A stretch of 64,000 nt of DNA, taken from Trebouxia sp. TZW2008 (lineage: Eukaryota > Chlorophyta > Trebouxiophyceae > Trebouxiales > Trebouxiaceae). Positions within the stretch are counted from its first letter, which is position 1. Each line of letters opens with the position of its first letter. Of this stretch, positions 34,696 through 46,082 are shown in pieces. The notes beneath the pieces were generated by a model that worked only from the letters and a program-made list of their open reading frames with translations, ran no database searches and had not been told where the DNA came from. Position numbers and translations under genes: made by a program. The DNA is taken from contig BDIU01000048.1 of NCBI GenBank assembly GCA_002118135.1, forward strand, positions 212,318 through 276,317. The letters run 5' to 3'.

Positions 34696-36426
34696 GACGG
34701 GTAGTGCGTCACTTCGATGGTGGCCCTGGCTCTGTACACTCATATTGTGTTGCTGACGAGCGTCGCCTTTTGGCAACCCCGATGTCTCAAGAGCTTGCAT
34801 TAACATCATGTATGTCTATTAAGCTGCACTCGAGGCTTTCAACTAGCAGACAGCGCAAGCTGAAAACCTCACGTTCATGGCTGCACTTGGTGGCTGCGCA
34901 GATCTAGCCGGTTGTTGGGTACGCAAACCCGTCGTGCCTTTGTGGCCTTGTACTTCACAACGACCGTCCGTGGCGATGTGGAGCAGGCTGTCACATCCGC
35001 ACAACCGCACATAAGCACGACTGAGCGACAGCGAGAGAGTAATTTTACAGGCCTTCGTACCAGAACGGGCACGTGGTATCACCATGCAAAGGCGCAAGAA
35101 GCATGTGTTGCAGTGCCCTCAAAGCACTGCAACTGAGAAATCAATGCAAGTCATGATTGCAATTAATCCAGTCACACACCAGGTGAAAGCTTGTCGTCTT
35201 CAAGCTGCCTGCCCAACCAACAAACTTTATACGCTTGATCTGGCTCGATGCGCCGAACAAGAACAACTGAAACTAGGCTTGAAACATTGCACAACTGATG
35301 ACAAAGGTTGTTCTTCAGGATCTTTTCAAGCATGCACATGATGTACATGAAGCACAATTGCAAGGCGGCTTGAAACATTGAAAAAGTAATGACAAAGGTT
35401 GTTTTTCGAGACGCTTTAAATGCACAAAATTCTAGAATACACATACTCGGCCACATTGCACCATCCAATACAGGTTGGCAGCTACGCGGAACAATATGTA
35501 GCAGATCCATTATTGCATCACCGGGCTAGATTGATTTGCAAAACTCGACTGAGCAATCCACCCCCTGGCTCATACTGATGATGAAACCATGAGAGTTCAC
35601 TGTGGTGCTGTTACTGCTGCTATTCCCCTTCACCTGATCAAATGTGCCATCGTTGATGTTTGCATTGCTGATTTGGAGCACATCTGCCCTTTGTTGAGTC
35701 CAGTCGCCTATGGGAAATCAAACACATGATTTGCCACCAGGTCAAATTTACCACTTATGTCAAGAATGGCCACAGACGCAGTTGCTATCTTGTACAGTAC
35801 CTCCTTTGCAGCTGTGGATTACAAGACAAAACCCGGTAGCTCTCCCTCTGTAGTCGATGATCTCGTAAGCCCACGCGTTTTCGGGCAATACAGTTGAGCC
35901 CTGACGATTGCAGTGGCTGAACTGGGCGTGCGTATGCGATTAGGTGCTGTTGCCATTTCGTTGTCCTTGCCGTGCCAATTCCGCCCACCCACGCGGGTCA
36001 GGGTGTACTCTGTCCTGTTGTAGACCGTGATGTGGATGATGCCTCCAGATGCCGCTGCACCCGTAGTGCTGGCGATACCGTCGACTCGATTATGCAGGCA
36101 GTCTCTGCTGCAGTCCGAGGCCAATAATGAGCATAAACGAAAGTCCTGCGGTTCTTGTACATGTCCTGAAGCATGTCGCTGTCTCGGAAGCTGCTGCTCT
36201 CTCTCTCTGCAATTATTTCACATTGCAAAGAATCGCAACACCTGGGGTTAGACCTGTCATGGAAGCCTGGATGGAAGCTGTCAAGGAAACCGCGAATGAC
36301 CACCATGGGCAAGTCTTGTTTGCCAGCGCAGCACCGGGATTCGGGGAAAACTCCTGTCTGGTGCACTGTACAGCTTAAATGAATGTTGACTAAGCCAGAA
36401 GCAAAGCTGCAAGACTGACGCGGAGC
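34696..36426. other. Intergenic region with one weak minus-strand coding signal
   Basis: Most of the stretch shows nothing. On the minus strand at about 35819-36124 a 101-codon frame has protein-like composition (IIHITVYNRTEYTLTR, then GGRNWHGK), suggestive of a small beta-sandwich. The best continuation lies in another frame near 35920. It may be broken, or split by an intron I cannot define. I do not assign a function. Confidence 0.3.
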
Positions 36427-36585
36427 TTGTCACTGAGTGATTGCGACAAGTCTGACAAAGATCAGTCGGCAGGAGAGCTTGAGATTGAGCATCCCAGCGG
36501 CCTTTCTGATGACAAGGCTCGGAACTATGTCGACTGTGGATCTGGAGTGATTCTTTTCTCCGGACACAACTATGGCAATGTACAT
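36427..36585 (+). CDS. Possible first exon of an unrecognised gene
   Basis: A 53-codon frame from ATG to a GTGAGA donor (NYGNVH/GTGAGA) has a polar, acidic start (SDCDKSDKDQSAGELEIEH) and a hydrophobic centre (GSGVILFSGH). An acceptor-like TTATTGCAG at 36690-36698 leads into the 21-bp minisatellite, where two frames stay open. A further open segment at 37297-37530 after TTTCAG (QYDTAIASILQ, LVQIMINGLQSL) may belong to the same gene. I cannot make the phases agree. Confidence 0.3.
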
Positions 36586-36698
36586 GTGAGAAGGAGTCAT
36601 TTATTGACTGTGCACGGTCAAGAGCACCTGATAGACCAACAGGCCAAATCGTGCCTCGCTGCTTACCCATTTTGGACCGCAGTCAGCGATTATTGCAG

Positions 36699-36955
36699 CA
36701 TGGCAAGTCTCTAGCTAGTGCAGCATGGCAAACCTCTGATAAAATATGGTCAACCATTAGTGCAGCATGGCAAACCTCTAATAGCACATGGTCAACCATT
36801 AGTGCAGCATGGTAAACCGCTTGTGCAGCATGGCAAAGTTCTGGTAAAACATGGTCGGCCATTAGTGCAGCAGGTCAAATTTCTCAATGAGCTTGGTCAA
36901 ACCTCAACACACTACGGCCAAACAATTAACGGGGATTGCCAAGCAATCAATGAGC
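36699..36955 (+). repeat. 21-bp minisatellite of about twelve units
   Basis: Units of 21 bp alternate between GTGCAGCATGGCAAACCTCT(A/G)-like and ATAAAATATGGTCAACCATTA-like types, decaying after about eight units. In one frame this encodes heptads (QHGKPLI, KYGQPLV, AHGQPLV, KHGRPLV). In another it reads SAAWQTS and WSTI. Either could be part of the weak gene around it. Confidence 0.85.
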
Positions 36956-36959
36956 CAAG

Positions 36960-38860
36960 ATCTGTATATCAAAAGCAAGGCTTGGCAGCCGGCAACTGGC
37001 AGGGTACAGAGAAGTACATCTTGCAATACAACTTCTGCTGCTATCTTGCTAGACAGAGCTCATTCTGAATAGCTTGTGTCAGCGATAAGCTGAATCATGT
37101 GCGCGCGTACTCTCAGACTTGCATAGCTCGACAGCTGTTGTATACGGAGGAGGGTTACTGAGCTTCAACCTATGCACATTATCAAACATGTTGATCAGCC
37201 ATGAATATGCCTGCCATATGGACGGTTTGGCAATTGTCATGAAACAGTGGCGCACAGCGTTTGAGCGTCTGTACATTATGCTGTGATTCCTTTCAGCAAT
37301 ATGACACTGCAATTGCAAGCATTTTACAAGATGGAAACCAAGGTCTTGCAGAGTCACAACAAGCAATGCTTGACAGCTCAGGCAAAATCTTAGTACAGAT
37401 CATGATCAATGGTCTACAATCGTTGATTGGACAGGCAGCTGCCTGCAGTTATGCTCTGATTCAGGCATTGCAACTTGAAGGTGCTTGGCCTCATGGCAAC
37501 GTGCAGCAAAGTCAAGTTTTCTGCTTGTAAATCTGCTGTTGAGGGGAAAATGCAACAGGCATGTTATCTTTTGCAGCACAGCACTACCATTTGATGTGCT
37601 CAGAGGCGGAGTCTGTGGAAATATATGCTGGCCTATCTGTACAACTATGGCCACCAAACAGGATCAAGATTGAGCTTGACAAGTAAGGTTTGGTCTAACT
37701 TAATCTGCGACTCGAGCTGAGTGATGATGGCTACAAAATGGCATCACCAGCCTATATCTATGTCAGTTCGCATCAGCTGAATGGCAGAGGCTTAGATAAA
37801 GCATATGCATGTCCGAGAGACACAGCATGTTCACACGAGTCTACCAGGATAGATGAAGATAGATAGATGTCTTCAGCATCAGTTCTCACTTGTGCACACC
37901 GCCTAGATGCTGTGCAGAGGTGCTCAAGCGGCTTGTGCTGTTGACGCCGACAGCACTACTTTTGCAGTGTCAAACTCGAGCTGAAATGTGGGCAGTGACT
38001 GCAGTAAGCGAGCTTGTGCTGTAGACGACAATAAGGCAGTAAGCTTGCAAACTTACACTCAAGGTGAAAAGTAGACAGCAACAACATCTTGCTCAAAGTG
38101 CCAAACCCAAGCTGAATTGTACACAGCAACAAAATTCAGCTCGCAGTATCAGACCCAAGCTAACATGGCTGCACTTTCTAGTCAGCAAATGTGAGCCGTC
38201 TCAGGCACCAGAGGCACCTGACCGATCTCCAGCGCAGCAAACACCAGTATGGCATGGTCCTATAGCAGCTGCTAGCAATGCAGGACTTAGCGCAGCTGTA
38301 CAGAACTCAGCTCTGAGGAGCAAACAGGAATTTTGCAGTCTTACCTGGACTGTCAAGAGCCTTATTGGCAAAATGCTGAAAGCAGCAGAGTGCATCCAGC
38401 AGGCGTTTGTGCACATTTGTGCACAGCACTTGAATGATGCAGCAAGATTGCTGCATGATCAGACATGTGCTGTGCAGGGCTTGTACAGATGACTAGGCAG
38501 TACCAACGCATCAAGAACAGTTCACAGAAACTTTGAAACTAGAGGGCAGCTGACAATGCTTTGAATGCTGCACCCTTGACACAGTCAATCAGCTGCTGCA
38601 ATCAGGGACTCAGCAATGCCTTTCCCAGACCCAGAGTGTTGCAGTCAAAACATCATGCTATCTTTTGTGTGACTTGCAGCATATGAGGTTTTGATGCGAA
38701 TGATCTGCTTTCAGCTGATCAAAAAGCAACTTAGGACGTCAACATAAGCTTTCATGGTACTGTCTTGCTGGCAAACTCTGAGAGACTTCACATCCTTTAG
38801 TCAGCCAAAGTCTGATCGGATGTGATATGATTGCTAGCTACTGCTGCGGCCTGCTCGCCA
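36960..38860. other. Stretch without a supported gene
   Basis: Open frames at 37261-37530 and 38064-38492 have some protein-like composition but no family match. At 37960-38165 three or four diverged ~46-52-bp units (CAGCAACAA(A/C)AT, then CCAAGCTGA) form a tandem array. Confidence 0.4.
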
Positions 38861-38868
38861 CAAGCATT

Positions 38869-38972
38869 TGCAGGTCATGCAGACAGCTGCACCTTGAAAG
38901 GCTTGGCTTTGCTGCTCTTGGCTGAGTATCAAAGCCAAGCCTTTCAAGTTGCAGCTGTCCGCATGACCTGCA
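38869..38972. ncRNA. Candidate 104-nt fold-back hairpin (miRNA or siRNA precursor-like)
   Basis: Arms 38869-38911 and 38930-38972 are 43 nt each and complementary except for two positions, around an 18-nt loop. The 5' arm starts TGCAGGTCATGCAGACAGCT. Both arm mismatches are isolated, as in plant and algal precursor stems. It lies in intergenic DNA 0.8 kb before HSP20, away from obvious genes. A recent inverted duplication or a small inverted-repeat element would look the same. The strand of any transcript cannot be told. Confidence 0.55.
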
Positions 38973-39122
38973 GTATCAGGACCAGGCTGCCCAAATGATG
39001 CTTGTGGCTGCAACAATTTGGTTTTGGGGTTCTGCAAGGATGTGTCATGGTGCTTGTTGAGCTGTGCCTGTGCACATACACCAGCAACTGCCAACTGCAA
39101 AAACAAGCAGCAGAAGAAGTTT

Positions 39123-39166
39123 AGAGAGAGAGAGAGAGAGAGAGAGAGTAAGAGAGAGAGAGAGAG
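39123..39166. repeat. AG dinucleotide microsatellite
   Basis: Two AG runs are separated by TA and followed by GTAATTTTACATGCTT. The flank resembles those of AG runs at 35030 and 44755. Confidence 0.95.
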
Positions 39167-39464
39167 TAATTTTACATGCTTCAGCTAGACAACAAGTCTA
39201 ATCGCTTGTGCCACAAGTGGCAAACTCTAATTCAATCAACTGAGTTGTGTGACTGTATCATTGTAAGTCATGAGCGACAACAAAAAAAAACACGATAAGC
39301 AAAAAAAGTTTGTGTTGTAAAGAAATAACAGGAAAGCAACCTCAAGCGTTAGCATTGGAATCAACAGCCATTGAAGTAGACCCAGCAGCATCTACAATTG
39401 AGGCAGCAACAAAGTAATAGAGGGGAAGACTAGACATCATGCATGCCGCAAGACGAGCAAGCTT

Positions 39465-39560
39465 TCGGAAGGTTCAGTAACACGAACGAGGCTTCCGGAA
39501 CAAACAGGAGTGTTCCGGAAAACCGGAAGTTGCGCATACAAGAGCCGCTCTTCCGGCTGA
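39465..39560 (+). promoter_or_regulatory. Heat-shock-element cluster upstream of HSP20
   Basis: Within about 95 bp there are several nGAAn/nTTCn blocks at 2-nt spacing. GGAAGGTTC lies at 39467, TTCCGGAA at 39493 and again at 39513, followed by CCGGAAG, and TTCCGGCTGAA at 39550. These match the known heat-shock-factor site. They lie 180-270 bp before the proposed HSP20 start codon. The GC-rich palindrome TTCCGGAA used repeatedly is a strong form of the head-to-head GAA pair. Confidence 0.85.
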
Positions 39561-39735
39561 AAGCGACACTGTTGGCTCTGTTTTCCAAGCCTTCTTTGAA
39601 TTGTTTGCAAAGACTGTCATGTTTTACCGACAACTTTACGAGGTCGTCCCACTGATATCTGGTGGATTGCCGAGATCAACCCGGTGCGGCTGCCTCGGCA
39701 GACCCCACAGCAGCTTCGCCGCTGTCGCAAGAGCC

Positions 39736-40808
39736 ATGGCAAATGCGCAAGGTCCAGACTTTGGTTACGTACAGCCCTGGCGCGCTACCTCGCCACCTCA
39801 GGACGTGTTCTTCCCGCAGTCTGCCTTCGGCAACGCCTCGCATTTGCTGCGCGAAATGGTACGATGAGCGTCCGCACTGTTTGAATGGTTTCTGTCGTCT
39901 GCTCTGCATGAGCAAGGTCGCTGCAGTATGCACGATACACTTGTTTCTGTCATGAGCGTGCAGTGCGTATTAGCTATGGCGTCTGTGATCTCGTCCCTGA
40001 ACAGCTGCTGACGACACCTGGAATATATACAGGAAGAGGACATGACGAGCATGCTGCAGCTGTTTGACAGGTCATCTCCACGACCCGGAGCGGCCGCTGC
40101 CTCCCAGCCTGCTAGCGTGGTCTTCGACATCAAGCAAGATGACAGCAGCTTCATATTTGAGGCGAAAATGCCTGGCCTTAACAAAGAAGACATCAAGGTA
40201 GCTTCCACTGCCAAATGCTTCTTGCAGTGCCTGCTCACAACCTGTGCAACCATTTCCACATGCACACACTCAGCTGTTAGCTGAACAGAAGATGCTGCCT
40301 GTTGTGCTTCAGAAGTATGACATAATAAAGCATGCAATGTTGCTGTTGGTGCTGAATGCATGATGTCTACCTGCAGGTGAAGCTGACGAAGGACAAGGTC
40401 TTAGTCATCTCAGGGCAGCACACAGCAACTCATGAAGACGCTCAGAATGGCCACACCTACGTGCACCACCATTCCAGAAACTTCTCAAGGCGCTACCAGC
40501 TACCTGAAAACACAGACACAGACAGCATCGCTGCCAAGTTTCAGGACAATGTTCTGACTCTCACAGTGCCCAAGACTGCAGTGCCAGAAGTTGCTGATCA
40601 GGAGATCCAGATTCAGCATGTGTCATCTGACCCACAGCCAAAAGCTGCTGCAGCACCTGCAGATGAACCCTCAGCCCAGCTCATGAGTGCAGAGACCGAA
40701 CAAGCTGCTGCTGATGCTGCTGCTGCTGCCGCAATTCATGACCAGAAGCATGATGCTGCTCTGGCCTCGGGCAATGAGCAGGATGATCAGAAGCCACATT
40801 CTGCTTAA
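39736..40808 (+). CDS. Small heat-shock protein (HSP20 / alpha-crystallin)
   Basis: Exons are 39736-39858, 40033-40197 and 40377-40808, all phase 0, giving 239 residues. The N-terminal arm carries FGYVQPW. The alpha-crystallin domain spans about residues 66-165: ASVVFDIKQDD, then FIFEAKMPGLNKEDIKV, then FSRRYQLPEN, then the family signature DNVLTLTVPK at 153-162. The tail of about 70 residues is unusually long and rich in Ala, Glu and Gln (an AADAAAAAAIHDQKHD region). Small HSPs form oligomers that hold unfolding proteins for HSP70. The heat-shock elements at 39.47-39.56 kb fit heat induction. An in-frame ATG at 39601 would add 45 residues, perhaps a targeting peptide. I prefer 39736 because family similarity begins there. 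Confidence 0.93.
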
Positions 40809-42090
40809 AACATCACCAGCTTGTTGGCCCATGTATGAATGTTGCTTTTGTCAGGCCTGTTGTTACAGAGACCTAGGTCATGACTTTGTCACATCACTAT
40901 GGTGTGTTAGGCTGTCAGATGCAGCAACTGTTGTTTATGCTAGTTTACTTGGTATGAATGAAAGCACACAGCAGGGCATTGGACCCTAATGACAGTCTTA
41001 TAGCCGAAAACACTCTGCTTCTTATGCAAAAGCTCTGCAGCTTGCAGACACCTTGTAAGCACCAACTGTTGCAACTTCTGGGTCAAGTGCTTGTCTGTGC
41101 CAAAGAGTGCTGTGACCACCAGCATTGACATTGGCAATGAATGCATTCTGAATGCTAGCACTGACATTGGCAATACATGACATGTGAGAAGTGTGCATGG
41201 CAGAGATGTAGCCACCTGGGTTACAAGTTGCACTTTCTCAGAGGGCAAAGCTGTACAAGCTTGTGTGATATGCATGTTTCAAAAGTTGAGCTTGCAAAAA
41301 CTGTACAAAATCTTGTGTCGTGCTCAAAGCCGACGCAAGCCTCATCAATCTTGCCAACCCAAAAGAATTGTACAGCAATGTCAGCAGTTCCCAATCCTAG
41401 CAACCAGGGTACAATTTGACAAAACGCAAAGCAGGGAGAGGTAATTGACCTACTTCCTTTTCCTAACTGTAACCAAAGCAGAAGCCTAAAAGGATCCCCA
41501 GAGAAATTTCAGCACTGCAGCTAGGAAATCGCACTGTACACACTCTGCACAATAGCTATCAATTGCTGCAGCCCAACACGCAATATCATGCAGCTAAGTG
41601 AGCTGTGCACAATCAGTCAGCCATGCTGCACAGGTCAGTTGATGACCATCCACCCATAAGCCACGTCAAAACAAATTCTATGTACATGTATGCTTTGTAT
41701 GGCACATTGTTGGCCTGTTGCCTGGTAGTGACACCACATTTAACAGCAAGCTTGGAGCTATGTACATAGGCCATCACACCTGTTCCAATTTGTTGAGGAA
41801 TGTCCACTGCAGACTGAGCTTGTTCCAGCAGCAATGGCCCTTGATGTGATGACGGACTGATGCATCAGTCAGCAACGAGACTCATTGACAGTATGCATCC
41901 AACACCATAACCACTGCCTGATCATCAAGCAGACCTCCTGCTCAGCACTCATCGGGTACAGCTGCTGCTCAACACTCAGCAAGCATGTGATGTGCCAGCT
42001 CAGCCAGATAATCCAGGCTGATCATGCTCCTTACATCACGAGCACAGTGTGTCTGTGAGTCAGTGTATCTGAATGCCATCCACCTGCTGC
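40809..42090. other. Convergent intergenic region
   Basis: This lies between HSP20 (+) and the 3' end of the CBP60-like gene (-). It contains a short duplication near 41115-41180 (CATTGACATTGGCAAT) and, from about 41940, the spare copy of the last CBP60-like exon. No other coding signal. Confidence 0.5.
41960..42065 (-). pseudogene. Tandem second copy of the CBP60-like gene's terminal exon
   Basis: On the minus strand it reads DVRSMISLDYLAELAHHM followed by AEC and TGA, parallel to DVRSMVSLDDLAELAHNM, IEC and TGA in the exon at 42091-42221; the offset is about 120 bp. Unlike most spare copies it keeps the frame to the stop, so it could serve as an alternative last exon. Its 5' end lacks the CCCTAG acceptor of the first copy. 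Confidence 0.6.
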
Positions 42091-45000
42091 TCAGCACTCG
42101 ATGGGCATGTTGTGAGCCAGCTCAGCGAGGTCATCCAGGCTCACCATGCTCCTTACGTCACTGGCGGTGTGAGTCTGTGAGTCGGTGTGTCTAAAAGCCC
42201 TGGAACAGTGGCTGCTGCCCCCTAGGGTTGAACTGTTGGCCATAGCCACACTCCTTACTCCTGTAGGTTGCCATCAAACAAACAGCTGAGTTTCCACCCA
42301 AACAAGTATACCTACAAATCGCTACTGCCAGCACGGCTCACTCTTGTGACATTGCGTACACAGATAGCAACTACTGCTTGCCTGGATGCATACAGCAGAC
42401 TGCTGAACAATCACAACATGTTTGTCAGCACGCTGTCATCTCTTGGACAGATCAATTCATGTCAGCTGACACAGCAGCTACAGCGTACAGGTCACAAAAC
42501 AGGTGTTCTTGTCTTTACATAAGGTAAGCTTCAATGCTTGCATAAACAAGGCAGACTAATGAAAGCATCTACCTCTCTTCCACTTGAAGCAGCAGTCTCG
42601 CAGCACCAGCTCAACGCTCAGACTCGGTCCTGAGCCGAGGCCCACAAGCTCATGCGAGTCCTGCCGTTGCTCGTCTTCAGCGCTGCTCACACTTGGCACC
42701 AGCCTCAGGCCGGCTGCTGCTGAGGTCTGTGATGGTTTGACGAAACAATTTTGCCTTGTTCCAGATTGCTCCCTGTATCAACATGCCAGTGACAAATAAA
42801 AGAACTTTCTTCAAAAGCAAATAAACAGATAAACAAAAGCTGCTGGTGTGAGTGCTGATTTGATGAGACATGTTTTGTGCTAGATCGCTCCCTTCGTCGG
42901 CAAGCCAACAGACCTTGGACAGATGTATTTGCAAGCCAAAAACAGACGCACAGCAGCTGTTGTGTGTCAGTGCTGGTTTGATGAAGCCATTTTGCCTGGT
43001 GCCAGACTGCTCCCTGTGTCAATGCTCCCAGTTACAATGGTGACTGAAGCATTTGTCTTCAAAAAAAGGACAATTAGAAGGTGCTCAAGACTGTGATGAT
43101 TTGATGAGGAAGTGTTACTTTGTGCCGTGCTGTTTCACAGTAGGGCTATCAAACATAAAGACATCCTTGGTGTCAGGACATGGCAACTGGGAAACGGTCA
43201 CTTGCAGTCTTGTTGCGGTGGCACCTCTGAGCAAGAAGATCTTCAAGTACTTGGTCTTGTCAATCATTGCAGTCAGTACAGAGAGCAGCCACTGTATGCC
43301 TGACTTGCCAGGGTGACTGCAACAAAGCAAGGGAGGGAAGGCGCATGTGTCAGCTGCCATACAGAAGAAGAAGAGGAAAAAGAAGAATGATACATCAGAT
43401 AAAAATGCGGCTTACTTGCCAGGGGCACTGCAGGTGAGCAAAGGAGGGAAGGCACATGGGCCAGCTGCCAAACAGAAAAAGAAGAAGAGGAGGAAAAAGA
43501 AGGAATGCAGAGTCATCGGGAAAATGCCTTACTTGCCAGGGGTACTACAATTGAGCAAGGGAGGGAAGGCACATGAGTCAGCAGCCGGGGAAGCCCCTGC
43601 AGGCAAGTCCATTGACCCCTCCCAGAGGCTGTGGGGTTCAAAACAGGGGTCAAACCAGGGGGATTCGGCTGCTGCCCCAAAGTCTAGCAAGGCGGTTCCT
43701 GCAGCACGGAAAACACTTGCTTGTCTGAAACTAAAAGGCGCGTGAGCCAGAGTCAACAGGCGCCTTTCCTGGGCTATCAACCTATTACATTGCTCTGACA
43801 AAGCACTGGCAAGATTGACACCCAATCAAGAATTCAGCAACAGTGCTGAGTTCATGTGGTGTCAACCTTGCCTTGCCTCCTTTTGCATGCCTATGTGATA
43901 CAGGGCTCAGCATGAAGTATCAGAACACACAAGTAAGAAGATCTTTTTGCAGCTTGAGAACACAACATTAGCTTCCTGTGATCCAAGCTGTCTGCAGGAA
44001 TATTTGTCCATGCAAAGTGCAAATGCAACAAATTTGACGCTTGTCTGCATCATGGCAGTGGATGGCATGAAACACACTGGCAATGAACACTTGAGGTTAC
44101 TAAATGTGGACACACAAGTGTTGTTCCTATTACTGTGTGGTACATTGTCTTGACTTGCCTTGCAAAGATGATTCACTCACCAGAGCGGCTTTCGTGCTCT
44201 GCGTCGCCCTCATCGTCACCCTGCTCTTCTTCTTGCTCTTCTTTCATGGCATCTTCTTCTTCCTCTTGCTGTTGCTGCTGCTGCTGCTGTGGCTGTGACT
44301 GTGCTGGTGGGCTGTCAGAGGAGCCAGGACCAAAGCCGCCTACAGCATCAGTGGAGAAAAGCTAAGCAGAGTCCGTGTCAATGCCCAATATGAACACACC
44401 AAGTGAAAATCCACAGTAAACATGGCTTGGCAGGCTCAAAACAGCAGCCAGCACAGCTAAACAAGCCCAGCACAGCAATCAGCACAGTTATCAACTTAGC
44501 ACAATGTGCTGAACACATGCTCAGCGTGCTCAGCACAGCATTGTGAACCACATAGCATCGTTGTTGCATAACATCATCGCCAACTGTACAGCTCCCAGGC
44601 ATGCTCATCAGTTTTGAAAATGCGCAACTCACAAAGTCCTCAAAGCATTGCATTGTGGTTGTTGCTGCCGAAGCAAGTCATGCAACACAGTTGGTGTTGC
44701 AAAGGCAGGTCATTGTGTATACTAATTGACAACCCAAAACTGCCAGTCAGAGAGAGAGAGAGAGATTACACGCTTTGGCCAGCCAACAAGTCTGATCGCG
44801 TGTGTCAAAACCTGATCAAATATTGAGACAATCAAGGCAATCGAGAGTAACTTGAACACCTGCATATGTTCCCTTTGACCAGAGGCTCACCTTGGACTTG
44901 GTGTGGCAGCAGGCCAAAATCCTGGCAGGCCACAGCAGGCTGGGCAGCATCAGATGGACCACTGGGATAAGCAGCAGTACTAGGATAAGCTGTGGTACTC

Positions 45001-46049
45001 GGGTAATCAGCAGTACTAGGGTAGGCAGCAGAGCCTACAGCAACAGCATACTTCAGTTAAAGTCTGGCATGAGAATGAACTGCTCTGACAGTTATTGCTG
45101 GGTGGTTGAGCAGCAACACTAGAGCAAGCAGCAGTGATGATGTCATAGTCAATACTAGGGTGCTGGTAAGCAGCAGATCCTGCAATGGTAGAAGTTTCCG
45201 CAAAAAATTGGACTATAGACTGCTGATTTAGATGGACCACTGGGATAAGTGGCACTACTAGGATGAGCAGCCGTTGTCGGCAGTACTAGGGTAAGCCGCA
45301 GACCCTGCAGTGACGGCAGAGTCACATGAATGACACCTACTGGCGACCATAGTTGCCAATGAAATCATTGTGGGCTGGCGTTCATACACTGAGGCATTGC
45401 TAGAAGTTGTGAAGAAGGACACCAGCAACAGTCTGTTGTGTTATCGCCGGCATGGTTGGATTGAAGCTATGAACTGTGATTCATGCAATGGCAATGATCA
45501 GCTATGAAGTGACCACAGCAGGAAGGTCCTCCTGCAATCTTGGCACCAGTCTGCTATCACATCAACAAGCTCAGCCAAGGCACGAGAAGCAGCAGATATA
45601 AGTGCAAAGCAGGGCAATGGTGAGTCACCTTGTTGTGGCACGTGTGGCTCTAGACCAGCTTGCATAGGGGCTGCAGAAGCTTCTACAGCAGCTGTTGAGG
45701 AACCCATGATGTCAGGTGCACTAGACTACAGGTCCGCATCAGCGTCATACAGCTGCATGCAAAGTCATGATGAGTCACCTTGTTGCAGCATTTGTGGCTC
45801 TAAGCCAGCTTGCATAGGGGCTGCAGAAGCTTCCACAGCAGCTCTTGAGGAGCCCATGATGTCAGGTGCACTAGACCATGGGTCCATGTCATACAGTGGC
45901 GGCCACTGTGGCAACTGCTGCTGCTGCTGCTGCTGCTGCTGTAGCTGCTGTTGCTGCTGCTGAGGCAGCAGTGCACTCAACACAGGACTACTCGAAATCT
46001 GCTGCTGCTGCTGCTGCTGCTGTTGCTGCTGCAGTTGCAGTTGCTGTTG

Positions 46050-46082
<33 letters not shown>

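Noticed and set aside
35819..36124. Naming the minus-strand beta-rich frame as a member of a known cytolytic or crystal-protein family
   Set aside because: The resemblance rests on a few positions and the frame appears broken. The evidence does not justify a functional name.
44104..44298. Plus-strand hydrophobic frame (LLFFLLFFHGIFFFLLLL) as a membrane protein
   Set aside because: It is the complement of a minus-strand acidic/Q exon (44181-44339) that joins its neighbours in phase.
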